This document shows, in pieces, positions 51,755-60,093 of a DNA stretch of 64,000 nt. Below the pieces are notes generated by a model. It saw only the letters and a list, made by a program, of their open reading frames with translations, was not told where the DNA came from and searched no databases. How positions within the stretch are numbered: the first letter of the stretch is position 1; each line of letters starts with the position of its first letter. Both the position numbers and the translations under genes were made by a program. This DNA is from Cryobacterium zongtaii (GTDB taxonomy: Bacteria > Actinomycetota > Actinomycetes > Actinomycetales > Microbacteriaceae). Location of the stretch: contig NZ_PPXD01000026.1 of assembly GCF_002909375.1 (NCBI RefSeq), forward strand, positions 248,001 through 312,000, written 5' to 3'.

Positions 51755-53796
51755 GTGCACTGATTACCCCAGAGCTCGTTGCTTTGGACCAGAACCTCGG
51801 TGCCGCGCCGGCGACCGTGATTCGGCACCTCGCCGAGCTCGTCGTCGGAGCCGGCCGAGCCACCGAGATCGACGGGCTGTACGCCGACGCCCTCGCCCGC
51901 GAAGCCAAGACCTCCACCGGCATCCCCGGCGGACTCGCCATCCCGCACTGCCGTTCGAGCGCGGTCACCGAGCCGACGCTGGCCGTTGCCCGTCTGTCCC
52001 AGCCGGTCGACTTCGGGTCGGCCGACGGACCCGCCGACCTGATCTTCATGATCGCCGCCCCCGAAGGCGCCGACCAGGACCACCTGAAGATCCTGTCGAA
52101 GCTGGCCCGGTCGCTGATGAAGGCCGACTTCACCGCAGCCCTCCGCGCCGCGAAGACCCCCGAGGAGATCGTGACCCTGGTCACCGACATCGTCGCACCG
52201 GTCACCGCGGCGACCACAGCCGGAGCGCACTCCACCTCCGCCGCCCCGCGCGTCACCGCGGCGCCCACCGGAGCCGGCACCGAGGGCACCCCGGCCAACG
52301 GGGCCCGCCGTCTCGTCGCCGTCACCGCCTGCCCCACCGGCATCGCCCACACCTACATGGCAGCGGACGCGCTCGTCGCGGCCGCCAAGGAGATGGGCAT
52401 CGACCTGCAGGTCGAGACCCAGGGTTCCGCCGGAGCGACCCCGCTGGCCGCCTCGGTCATCGACTCCGCCGACGCCGTCATCTTCGCCGTTGACGTCGAT
52501 GTGCGCGACAAGGGCCGGTTCGCCGGCAAGCCCCTCGTGCAGTCCCCCGTCAAGCGCGCCATCGACGACCCGAAGAAGATGATCCAGGAGGCTCTCGCCG
52601 CCGTGGACAACCCGAACGCCCGCCGCGTCAGCGGTGGCGGCGCCGCGGCATCCGACTCGGTGTCCGAGAACGAGCACATGGGCCAGAAGATCAAGCGTGC
52701 CCTGCTCACCGGTGTCAGCTACATGATCCCGTTCGTCGCCGGTGGAGGCCTGCTCATCGCCCTGGGCTTCCTGCTCGGCGGCTACGACGTCACCGACGTC
52801 GCCGACGACGTGGTGCTGCAGAACAGCCTGTGGAACCTGCCCGAGGGAGGCCTGGCCATCTACCTGGGCGCGGTCTTCTTCAAGATCGGTGCCCTGTCAA
52901 TGGGCTTCCTGGTTCCGGCCCTGGCCGGATACATCGCCTACGGCATCGCCGACCGCCCCGGCATCGCTCCCGGCTTCGTCGCCGGTGCGGTCTCGGGCTT
53001 CATGGGTGCCGGCTTCCTCGGCGGCATCGTCGGTGGCCTGCTCGCCGGTATCGCTGCGGCCTGGATCGGCTCGTTCGACGTGCCGCGCTGGCTCCGTAGC
53101 CTGATGCCCGTCGTGATCATCCCGCTGCTGGCCTCGATCTTCGCCTCCGGACTGATGTTCCTGGTGCTCGGTGGACCGATCGCCTGGCTGACCGTCGCCC
53201 TGAACGACTGGCTCAGCGGCATGACCGGCGCGTCGGTTGTCATCCTCGGCATGATCCTCGGCCTGATGATGGCGTTCGACCTCGGTGGCCCGGTCAACAA
53301 GGTGGCCTACTCCTTCGCCGTCGCCGGCCTGGGTGCCGCAACGCTGGCCAACCAGGCGCCGTGGCAGATCATGGCCGCGGTCATGGCCGCCGGCATGGTG
53401 CCGCCGCTCGCGATGGCCCTGGCCACCGTGCTCGACCGCAAACTGTTCAGCCCGGTCGAACGCGACAACGGCAAGGCAGCCTGGCTGCTGGGTGCGTCGT
53501 TCATCTCCGAGGGCGCGATCCCGTTCGCCGCGGCCGACCCGCTGCGTGTGATCCCGGCGAGCATGCTCGGCGCGGCCACCACCGGTGCGCTGACCATGGC
53601 CTGGGGTGTCACGTCGAAGGCGCCGCACGGTGGAATCTTCGTGTTCTTCGCCATCGAGAACGTTTTGGGCTTCATCCTGGCGATCCTGATCGGCACCGTC
53701 ATCTCGGCCATAGCGGTAATCGTGCTCAAGCGCTACGTCCGAAAGACCCCGACTTCGGGGTCCATCCAGCAGAACAACACCCTGGTGACCGCCTAA
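51751..53796 (+). CDS. fruA: Fructose PTS EIIABC transporter
   Basis: 681-residue fused phosphotransferase transporter with domains A, B and C. EIIA (about residues 1-150) has its phospho-His in GIPGGLAIPHCRSS. EIIB (about 190-290) has the phospho-Cys in VAVTACPTGIAHTYMAADAL. EIIC (about 315-665) spans the membrane from GVSYMIPFVAGGGLLIALGFLLGGYDVTD onward and includes EGAIPFAAADPLRVIP. It takes up fructose as fructose 1-phosphate, which the neighbouring kinase uses. A GTG start at 51751 follows AAAGGAGGA. Confidence 0.95.
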   Translation: MSALITPELVALDQNLGAAPATVIRHLAELVVGAGRATEIDGLYADALAREAKTSTGIPGGLAIPHCRSSAVTEPTLAVARLSQPVDFGSADGPADLIFMIAAPEGADQDHLKILSKLARSLMKADFTAALRAAKTPEEIVTLVTDIVAPVTAATTAGAHSTSAAPRVTAAPTGAGTEGTPANGARRLVAVTACPTGIAHTYMAADALVAAAKEMGIDLQVETQGSAGATPLAASVIDSADAVIFAVDVDVRDKGRFAGKPLVQSPVKRAIDDPKKMIQEALAAVDNPNARRVSGGGAAASDSVSENEHMGQKIKRALLTGVSYMIPFVAGGGLLIALGFLLGGYDVTDVADDVVLQNSLWNLPEGGLAIYLGAVFFKIGALSMGFLVPALAGYIAYGIADRPGIAPGFVAGAVSGFMGAGFLGGIVGGLLAGIAAAWIGSFDVPRWLRSLMPVVIIPLLASIFASGLMFLVLGGPIAWLTVALNDWLSGMTGASVVILGMILGLMMAFDLGGPVNKVAYSFAVAGLGAATLANQAPWQIMAAVMAAGMVPPLAMALATVLDRKLFSPVERDNGKAAWLLGASFISEGAIPFAAADPLRVIPASMLGAATTGALTMAWGVTSKAPHGGIFVFFAIENVLGFILAILIGTVISAIAVIVLKRYVRKTPTSGSIQQNNTLVTA

Positions 53797-53838
53797 CATT
53801 AGTGGGCACCATTAACGCCGAAGAATAGAGGAAGTTCC

Positions 53839-55524
53839 GTGCAGAGTTTCACAGGAGTAGGGGTCAGCCCCGGACGAATCGTAGGATCCGTCCGGCAGAT
53901 GCCCAAAGCCGTGAGCGAGCCGCCAGCAGGAGAACAGCTGGCCTCGTCGACGACGGCAGAGGATGCCGCCGTCACACTGCGCGCAGCCGCGAAGGCGGTG
54001 CAGGCCGAGCTCAAGCAGCGCTCGGTCAGCGCCACCGGAGCGGGTAAGTCGGTTCTCGAGGCCACGGCACTGATGGCCGCGGACCCCATGCTCATCAAGG
54101 GCGCCGTGAAGTTGATCAACACCGGCACCTCCGCTGAGCGGGCGATCTGGGAGTCCGCGGCATCCGTGGCCGAAATGCTGCACAACCTCGGCGGCTACAT
54201 GGCCGAGCGGGCCACGGACGTCCTCGACGTGCGCTCCCGGATCGTCGCGGAACTGCGTGGGGTGCCCGCACCGGGCATCCCCGCCTCCGACGAACCATTC
54301 ATCCTCGTCGCCGACGACCTGGCGCCGGCCGACACGGCCACGCTGAACCCGGCCGTCGTGCTGGCCTTGGTCACCTCCGGCGGCGGACCGCAGTCGCACA
54401 CCGCGATCATCGCCCGCGCCCTCGGCCTGCCGGCCGTCGTCGCCGCGGTCGGTGTGGAAGCCATCGCTGACGGCACCCAGGTCTACGTCGACGGCGCCGC
54501 CGGCAGCATCAGCGTCGACCCCGACGCCGACCAGCTCGAGGCCGCCACGGCTTGGGCCGCCAACGCCGCCACCCTCGCGGTGTTCTCCGGCGAGGGCGTC
54601 ATGGCCGACGGTCACCTCGTGCCGCTGCTTGCCAACGTTGGCGGGGCAGCGGATGCCGTCAAGGCCGCCGCCGCCGGCGCCCAGGGCGTTGGCCTGCTGC
54701 GCACCGAGTTCTGCTTCCTCGACCGCGACGAAGAACCCACCCTCGACGAGCAGGTCACCGCGTACCGCGGCGTCTTCGACGCGTTCCCCGGCAAGAAGGT
54801 CGTCGTACGCACGCTCGACGCCGGCGCCGACAAGCCGCTCCCCTTCCTCACCGACGCATCCGAGCCGAACCCGGCTCTCGGCGTGCGCGGCTACCGCACC
54901 GACTTCACCTCGCCCGGCGTGCTCAAGCGCCAGCTGGCCGCCGTGGCGACCGCCGCAGAGGGCACCGAAGCGGATGTCTGGGTCATGGCCCCGATGATCT
55001 CCACCGCCGAAGAGGCCGCAGACTTCGCCCGCATGTGCGGCGAGGCCGGGCTCAAGAACCCGGGTGTCATGGTCGAGGTTCCCTCCGCCGCGTTGACGGC
55101 CGAGACCATCCTCGGCGAGGTGAACTTCGCGAGCCTCGGCACCAACGACCTCACCCAGTACGCCATGGCCGCCGACCGCCAGCTCGGCCCGCTCGCCGCG
55201 CTGAACACGCCGTGGCAGCCCGCCGTGCTGCGCCTGATCCAGCTCACCGTGGCCGGCTCCGTCGCCGAGGGCAACAACAAGCCCGTCGGTGTCTGCGGCG
55301 AGGCCGCGGCCGACCCTGCTCTGGCCGTGGTGCTCGTCGGCCTGGGCGTGAACACCCTGTCGATGACCGCTCGCGCCCTCGCCGCTGTCGCTGCAGTGCT
55401 GGCGAAGGTCACCGTCGAAGAGGCCCAGCGCCTCGCCGGCATCGCCCTGGCTGCCCCGAGCGCCCTCGAGGCGCGTGCCCGGGTTCGCGCCGAGCTGCCC
55501 ATTCTCGACGAACTGGGGCTCTAA
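53839..55524 (+). CDS. ptsI: PTS enzyme I (PEP-protein phosphotransferase)
   Basis: 561 residues. It takes phosphate from PEP and passes it to HPr. The N-terminal HPr-binding and phospho-His domain has GGGPQSHTAIIARALGLPAVV (active His about 185). The PEP-binding barrel has GVGLLRTEFCFLDRDEEP, RTLDAGADKPLPF, NPALGVRG, LGTNDLTQYAMAADRQ and the catalytic Cys in VGVCGEAAADP (about 485). GTG at 53839 with GAGGAAG just before it. A 42 bp gap separates it from fruA, and a 13 bp stem hairpin follows before ptsH. Confidence 0.95.
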   Translation: MQSFTGVGVSPGRIVGSVRQMPKAVSEPPAGEQLASSTTAEDAAVTLRAAAKAVQAELKQRSVSATGAGKSVLEATALMAADPMLIKGAVKLINTGTSAERAIWESAASVAEMLHNLGGYMAERATDVLDVRSRIVAELRGVPAPGIPASDEPFILVADDLAPADTATLNPAVVLALVTSGGGPQSHTAIIARALGLPAVVAAVGVEAIADGTQVYVDGAAGSISVDPDADQLEAATAWAANAATLAVFSGEGVMADGHLVPLLANVGGAADAVKAAAAGAQGVGLLRTEFCFLDRDEEPTLDEQVTAYRGVFDAFPGKKVVVRTLDAGADKPLPFLTDASEPNPALGVRGYRTDFTSPGVLKRQLAAVATAAEGTEADVWVMAPMISTAEEAADFARMCGEAGLKNPGVMVEVPSAALTAETILGEVNFASLGTNDLTQYAMAADRQLGPLAALNTPWQPAVLRLIQLTVAGSVAEGNNKPVGVCGEAAADPALAVVLVGLGVNTLSMTARALAAVAAVLAKVTVEEAQRLAGIALAAPSALEARARVRAELPILDELGL

Positions 55525-55538
55525 GCCCCACGCGTCAA

Positions 55539-55582
55539 CCGCGCGATGTGCTGCCGCCTCATGGCGTGTGCACATCGCGCGG
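55539..55582 (+). terminator. Hairpin between ptsI and ptsH
   Basis: CCGCGCGATGTGC (55539-55551) and GCACATCGCGCGG (55570-55582) form a perfect 13 bp stem with an 18-base loop. No T-run follows, so partial termination, an mRNA-stabilising stem or a site that sets the ptsI to ptsH ratio are all possible. It can also fold in the antisense direction. Confidence 0.6.
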
Positions 55583-55620
55583 GCAATACAGTTGTAATCC
55601 GTACAGTTTCAGGAGGAACC

Positions 55621-55899
55621 ATGTCAGAACGTACCGCCACCATCGCCAGCCGCGTCGGCCTGCACGCCCGTCCCGCAGCGATCTTCGCTGAGGCCGTCGG
55701 CGCACTGCCGATCGAGGTCACCATCGCGCTCGAGGGCGACCCGGCCGACGACGCCATGGACGCGTCGAGCATCCTGTCGCTCATGAGCCTGGGTGCCGCA
55801 AACGGCCAGGTCGTCGTGCTGCGCGCAGAGGGCGACGGAGCGGATGAGGCCCTCGAAGGCCTCGTCAAGATCCTCGAGACTGACCTCGACGCCGAGTAG
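55621..55899 (+). CDS. ptsH: PTS phosphocarrier HPr
   Basis: 92 residues. Carries phosphate from enzyme I to EIIA. The phospho-His is in ASRVGLHARPAAIF (about residue 15), and the regulatory-site region is DASSILSLMSLGA (Ser about 46 to 47). The start ATG at 55621 is fixed by AGGAGGA at 55611-55617; earlier in-frame codons belong to the hairpin leader. It is the last gene of the fructose cluster and is followed by a strong intrinsic terminator. Confidence 0.95.
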   Translation: MSERTATIASRVGLHARPAAIFAEAVGALPIEVTIALEGDPADDAMDASSILSLMSLGAANGQVVVLRAEGDGADEALEGLVKILETDLDAE

Positions 55900-55912
55900 A
55901 ACCCGCGTCACC

Positions 55913-55951
55913 GAAAACAGCTCGCTCGCCTCCGGCGGGCGGGCTGTTTTC
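55913..55951 (+). terminator. Intrinsic terminator after ptsH
   Basis: GAAAACAGC (55913-55921) pairs with GCTGTTTTC (55943-55951), and the inner bases continue the stem with G-T pairs around a TCCG loop. The stem is GC-rich inside and the right arm ends in TTTTC, the classic rho-independent form. It closes the fructose PTS cluster. Confidence 0.85.
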
Positions 55952-56059
55952 ACATGTGCTGCCAGGTGCGCCGTGATTTAGGCAGATACCCAGTTACGCG
56001 CCGCCGGCCCCGGCTATCGTTTCCCCTATCCTCAACGACGAGCGAATAGGACCTGCCTC

Positions 56060-56302
56060 ATGACCGATCTGCAGAATGACCCCGCGCCGGCCTCTGGACC
56101 AGACGCACACAGCATCCAGGACTGGACCGACCTGGGCAAGGAAATGTGGTCGTACCTGACCGGTAAGAGTGCCGTCATCGACTACAGCTTCATCGACATG
56201 ACGGTCGAGGTTCCCCGCGATATCGGGCCAGACGCGCCACGGGCAATCTGGAAGCTCAATGGCACCCTGAGGGTGACCACGAGCGAGAATCCGGCCGACT
56301 AG
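56060..56302 (+). CDS. Small hypothetical protein upstream of an FHA gene
   Basis: 80 residues, acidic, with no membrane segment or known motif. The core DWTDLGKEMWSYLTGKSAVIDYSFIDMTVEVPRDIGPDAPRAIWKLNGTLRV reads as one small alpha-beta domain. ATG at 56060. The FHA-domain gene begins 4 bp after its stop, so the two are likely co-transcribed. In-frame codon use agrees with its neighbours. Function unknown; an interaction with the FHA protein is only inferred from proximity. Confidence 0.75.
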   Translation: MTDLQNDPAPASGPDAHSIQDWTDLGKEMWSYLTGKSAVIDYSFIDMTVEVPRDIGPDAPRAIWKLNGTLRVTTSENPAD

Positions 56303-56306
56303 ACCC

Positions 56307-57188
56307 ATGGGCAGCACCCGGCTCGATATCGATCTGGTCTTCTCGATCGACCCGGCCGACGGTGAACCGGCCGAGGACCAGGCCCACGGCACCATCCGTG
56401 CGAACGGCCTGGAGATCGAGGTGTTCCTCAGCGATCCCGAACGATTCGTGCGTGCTCGGATGTCGTCGCTGCCGGCCCTCCGCACCCTCGCCGCCGATCT
56501 GGCCGAACGCGGACTCGTGGTCTCGGTGAGCGGGCCCGACGGGGTGATCGCGCGGATGGGCGCCGTGCAGGCGCCGCTTGCCCAGCGTCTGGTCACGAAG
56601 TCTCCGCACCTCGTAGTGGGCAGCACCGCCGCGGTAAGCCCGTTGCTGCGGCGCTGGCGGCAGCCCGCCGCACCGGAGCGGACACTGCCGCTGCCTCCCC
56701 CGACCCCGTTCCCGCTGGTGCCCACCCTGGCCCGGCGCATCCGGCGGCGTGTCACAACCACGCACTACGCCCCCGGAGCCGGCCGGCCGCGCCTGATCTT
56801 CGTGGTGGGGTCGGAGTACTGGAATGGCCAGCCGCCGCGGGAATTCGACCTTTTGCCCGGCGTGACCCGGATCGGCAGCGCTGAAGACGCAGACCTGCGT
56901 CTGGAGGGGCTGGACGCGTTGCACGCCGAGATCCGGCACGACGAGAACGACGAGTATCTCCTCGTGGCACTCGGCCCAGTGGGCGGCGGTGCCCGGACGG
57001 ATGACCCGTCGTCGGGCCAGATTCTGCGCACCGGCGCCCGCCTCGAGATGGGTAGCTGGCGCATGGGGTTCTTCCGGGAGGAATACGCCGACCACGGCCG
57101 GCCGTTCGGTGGCCGACTCGGCGGGGAGCTCTCGGTACAGAAACCGCAGCCGCCCCGGGACCGGACTACCCGGCGACCTCCGCCGTGA
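56307..57188 (+). CDS. FHA-domain-like protein
   Basis: 293 residues. The C-terminal third contains a forkhead-associated fold: PPREFDLLPGVTRIGSAEDADLRLEGLDALHAEIRHDENDEYLLVALG (about 180-230), where RIGSAEDADLRL and HAEI correspond to the phosphothreonine-binding strands. The N-terminal 100 residues (LDIDLVFSIDPADG..., SGPDGVIARMG) form an unrecognised domain, followed by a basic Arg-rich linker (LARRIRRRVTTTHY). It probably binds a Ser/Thr-phosphorylated partner. The 3' end overlaps the convergent exporter gene by 23 bp. Confidence 0.8.
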   Translation: MGSTRLDIDLVFSIDPADGEPAEDQAHGTIRANGLEIEVFLSDPERFVRARMSSLPALRTLAADLAERGLVVSVSGPDGVIARMGAVQAPLAQRLVTKSPHLVVGSTAAVSPLLRRWRQPAAPERTLPLPPPTPFPLVPTLARRIRRRVTTTHYAPGAGRPRLIFVVGSEYWNGQPPREFDLLPGVTRIGSAEDADLRLEGLDALHAEIRHDENDEYLLVALGPVGGGARTDDPSSGQILRTGARLEMGSWRMGFFREEYADHGRPFGGRLGGELSVQKPQPPRDRTTRRPPP

Positions 57189-58767
57189 CCGGCAGTTCTT
57201 CGCGTTCGAGGGGCCTGCCCGTCAGCCGCAGGCTGGCGAGAAGCCCCACAACCAGGAACCCGGCGGCCGCGTACGCCGAGTAGCGGGTGCCTTCGCTGAA
57301 TGCCTCGCGGGCCGCGTCGGCCACTGCCGGGCTCTGGGCATCCAGCGACGGGATGGCTGCTCCCGCGCTGTCGACGACGACATCGACGATCTGCGCGCTC
57401 GTCGCCGCCGGCACCTCGAGTTCGGCGAGCCTGGCGTCCAGGGACAGCCCGACCGAGGTGAACAGCACGGTGCCGAGCACGGCGATGCCCAGCGCCGAGC
57501 CGATCTGCCTGGCCGTGCTCGAGGTTCCGGAGCCTTGGCCGCTCTGGTCGACCGGCACGTCGCCGAGCACGACGCCGGTGAGTTGGGCCGTGGCCAGGCC
57601 GACGCCCATGCCGTAGACGAACAGGAACGGCACGATCGACAGCCACGTCGCATCCACCGTGATGACGGTGCCGAGGCCCGCCACCCCGAGGATCTCGGCG
57701 ACGATGCCCACCCGCACGATGGTGAGCGGCGAGACCCGGTTGCCCAAGGCCCCAGCGACGCCGCTGGCCACGAACGATCCGATGGCCAGGGCCAGCAGTA
57801 CGAACCCGGTCTGCAGGGCGTCGTAGCCGAGCACGTTCTGCAGCCAGAGCGGCAGTGAGAGGATGATGCCGAATTCGCCGAGCGACACGATCAGCGCGGC
57901 GATGTTGCCGTTGCGGAACGACGGGATGCGGAAGAGCGAGAACGCCAGCAGGGTGGATTTGCCCTGCCGTTGCCGTCGGAGGCCCCACCGGATGAAGGCG
58001 GTGCCTGACACCAGGGTGACGAGGAAGGCAACCGGGATGATCGACAGGTTGAACGGCCAGGTCCAATCGCCCAGGGTCGGTGCCGTCTCGGTGAGCCACC
58101 AGCCGTACGTGCGGCCCTCGATGAGGCCGAACACCAGGGTGGCGCTGGTGATCACCGAGAGAACCGCGCCGACACCGTCGATCCGGCGTGGTTCGCCGGC
58201 GTCGCGCGATTCGGATACGAAGACCAGGATCCCGGCAACGATGAGGATGCCCAGCGGCACGTTGATGCCGAACGCCCAGCGCCAGGAGAAGTAGGTGGTG
58301 AGCCAACCGCCCAGCAGCGGGCCGACGGCGACCATACCGCCGATCGTGGAGCCCCAGATGGCGAAGGCGATGCCGCGGTCCCGACCGCGGAAGGTGGCGT
58401 TGATCAGCGACAGGGTGGTGGGCAGCACCATGGCGCCGCCGATGCCCTGCACCAGCCTGGCGGCGATGAGCAGGTCGCCGGTCTGGGCCATCGCGGCCAG
58501 CACCGACGCCAGGGCGAAGATCACTACTCCGGTGAGAAGGATGCGCCGGCGCCCGTAGCGGTCGGCGAGGGTGCCGAAGACCAGCAGGAGGGCGGCGAAT
58601 ACGAGGGTGTAGCTCTCCTGCACCCACTGCACCTGGGTGGAGGTGATGTCGAGGTCGTCGATGATCGAGGGGATCGCGACGTTGACGATGGTGGAATCGA
58701 CGATGATCAGCGCGACGGCGATGCTGATGAAGACCAGGCCCAACCAGCGGCGGCGTGCCCCGGTCAT
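57166..58767 (-). CDS. DHA2-type (14-helix) MFS drug exporter
   Basis: 533 residues with about 14 helices. Motif A is FGTLADRYGRRRILLTG (loop 2-3), motif C-like text GPLLGGWLTTYFSWRWAFGINVPLGILI is in helix 5 and SGQGSGTSSTARQIGSALGIAVLG is typical of the DHA2 group (EmrB/QacA type). Substrates are usually hydrophobic drugs or dyes. ATG at 58767 overlaps the stop of the upstream TspO gene by 4 bp. A divergent MarR regulator with a palindromic operator suggests induction by a ligand of MarR. Confidence 0.92.
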   Translation of the reverse strand: MTGARRRWLGLVFISIAVALIIVDSTIVNVAIPSIIDDLDITSTQVQWVQESYTLVFAALLLVFGTLADRYGRRRILLTGVVIFALASVLAAMAQTGDLLIAARLVQGIGGAMVLPTTLSLINATFRGRDRGIAFAIWGSTIGGMVAVGPLLGGWLTTYFSWRWAFGINVPLGILIVAGILVFVSESRDAGEPRRIDGVGAVLSVITSATLVFGLIEGRTYGWWLTETAPTLGDWTWPFNLSIIPVAFLVTLVSGTAFIRWGLRRQRQGKSTLLAFSLFRIPSFRNGNIAALIVSLGEFGIILSLPLWLQNVLGYDALQTGFVLLALAIGSFVASGVAGALGNRVSPLTIVRVGIVAEILGVAGLGTVITVDATWLSIVPFLFVYGMGVGLATAQLTGVVLGDVPVDQSGQGSGTSSTARQIGSALGIAVLGTVLFTSVGLSLDARLAELEVPAATSAQIVDVVVDSAGAAIPSLDAQSPAVADAAREAFSEGTRYSAYAAAGFLVVGLLASLRLTGRPLEREELPVTAEVAG

Positions 58768-59573
58768 GCGGTGGCCGATGCGGTGGTGTTCAGCCGGCGC
58801 GGCGCGCGGATGCGGAGGAACAGCGTGACGACGAGCACCACGACGACCGCCACGATCGCGGTGATCGCGGTGGGAGTGGAGAGCAGGTCGCCGGTGAGCC
58901 TCGCGAACGCCACCCAGCCAAGGCCCCAACAGAGGGCGAGGGTGGGGGTGAGCCTGCCGCGGCCGACCACGGCCAGGAGCACGCCGACGAGCCCGGCCAC
59001 CGCGATGATCAGGACACCCCAGGCATCGGCGGCCAGGCCGAACCCGTCGAAGCCGGCGGCGACGAGGGCTGCCGTGATGTTGGCGGCGGTGGCCACGCAG
59101 ACCCAACCGAGGTAGAGGCCCATGGTGCCGTCGACCAGAACGGTCTCCAGCAGGGACCGCGGGCGGGTGTCAAGGATGATGAGGAACGCCCAGACCAGCA
59201 CGGCCAGAAGCAGGACTATCACCGGAACGCTCAGCCAGAGCAGGTCGAACTGCACGCTGAGGATCCAGGCCGCGTTCAGCAGCAGCGAGGCGGCCACTGG
59301 GTAGCCGAGGCGGCGCTGGCGGGGGTCGGTCTTCTGCCTCGGCAGGAACTGCCAGATGGCGTAGAGCACCAGCCCGGCGTAGATCGGCGTCCAGATGGCG
59401 AAGGCCGGTCCGCCCGGGGCGATCGGAGTGGCATCGGCGGCCAGCGCTCCCCCGGAGGCGTTCTGGATGGGCGTGCCGCCCGCGGCGCCCGAGCCGATGA
59501 ACGATCCGACGAGGGCGAGGATCGCACTGATCAGGACGGTGCTCTGGCGGAGCAGATCGCGAGATGTGGACAT
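58764..59573 (-). CDS. TspO/MBR-related tryptophan-rich membrane protein
   Basis: 269 residues, longer than the roughly 160 of classical TspO, with about seven to eight helices. The block IAPGGPAFAIWTPIYAGLVLYAIWQFLP (about residues 50-78) matches the first TspO repeat, and LLNAAWILSVQFDLLWLSVPVIVLLLAVLVWAFLIIL contains the WxxxF-like helix 3. The last two or three helices (LALCWGLGWVAFARLTGDLL) are extra. A GGAGGAGA site precedes the ATG at 59573. First gene of an operon with a DHA2 exporter, divergent from a MarR regulator. A ligand such as a porphyrin or stress compound could be handled by both, which is inference. Confidence 0.85.
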   Translation of the reverse strand: MSTSRDLLRQSTVLISAILALVGSFIGSGAAGGTPIQNASGGALAADATPIAPGGPAFAIWTPIYAGLVLYAIWQFLPRQKTDPRQRRLGYPVAASLLLNAAWILSVQFDLLWLSVPVIVLLLAVLVWAFLIILDTRPRSLLETVLVDGTMGLYLGWVCVATAANITAALVAAGFDGFGLAADAWGVLIIAVAGLVGVLLAVVGRGRLTPTLALCWGLGWVAFARLTGDLLSTPTAITAIVAVVVVLVVTLFLRIRAPRRLNTTASATA

Positions 59574-59597
59574 GGGGTTCTCCTCCGTCGCGGCGAA

Positions 59598-59617
59598 TTG
59601 GTCAGCTAGCTGACTAA
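59598..59617. promoter_or_regulatory. Palindromic MarR-type operator
   Basis: GTCAGCTAGCTGAC (59601-59614) is a perfect 14 bp palindrome, extended to 20 bp (59598-59617) with one mismatched pair. It sits 25 bp before the tspO start and 26 bp before the marR start, the place expected for a repressor that controls both directions. Confidence 0.75.
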
Positions 59618-59642
59618 CCCACGGTAGCAGTACATTGAGGGG

Positions 59643-60068
59643 GTGACCACTCCCGATGCCATGGCCCAGTGGCCGAACGGTCGACTGCTTTCCACGGCTG
59701 CCCGGCTGGTGGAGCATGCCTGGGTCGAAGCCCTCGCTTCCCTCGGCCTCACCCATGCCGGCCTGATTGTGTTGCACCTGCTCGGCGACGGAGCCCGCAG
59801 TCAGACCGAACTGGCCCGGCAGGCACGGGTGCAGACTCAGACCATGTCGCGCACCCTGGACAGGCTGGAGCGGGAGGGTCTGGTGGCACGCATCCGGGAC
59901 GAGCGCGACGCCCGGCGCCACCTGGTGACCCGCACCGACGCGGGCACCGCCGCGTGGCAACAGGCCCGCACCCTCGAGGCCGACGTGTTTCCCCCGCTCG
60001 AGAACGCCGACGAGCTGCGCGCAGCCCTGCTGCAGATCATCACAGCGTCCTCGGCGGAGCGCTGGTAA
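59643..60068 (+). CDS. MarR-family transcriptional regulator
   Basis: 141 residues with the winged-helix core: LTHAGLIVLHLLGDGARSQTELARQARVQTQTMSRTLDRLEREGLVARIRDERDARRHLVTRTDAG, a full MarR domain with the wing Asp-Arg pair (DERDARR). GTG at 59643 follows a GAGGGG site. It diverges from the tspO and exporter genes, with a 14 bp palindrome between. The likely role is ligand-relieved repression of the exporter operon and itself. Confidence 0.92.
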   Translation: MTTPDAMAQWPNGRLLSTAARLVEHAWVEALASLGLTHAGLIVLHLLGDGARSQTELARQARVQTQTMSRTLDRLEREGLVARIRDERDARRHLVTRTDAGTAAWQQARTLEADVFPPLENADELRAALLQIITASSAERW

Positions 60069-60093
60069 TCCGGCTCGCTCTGTCCCTGCTGGC

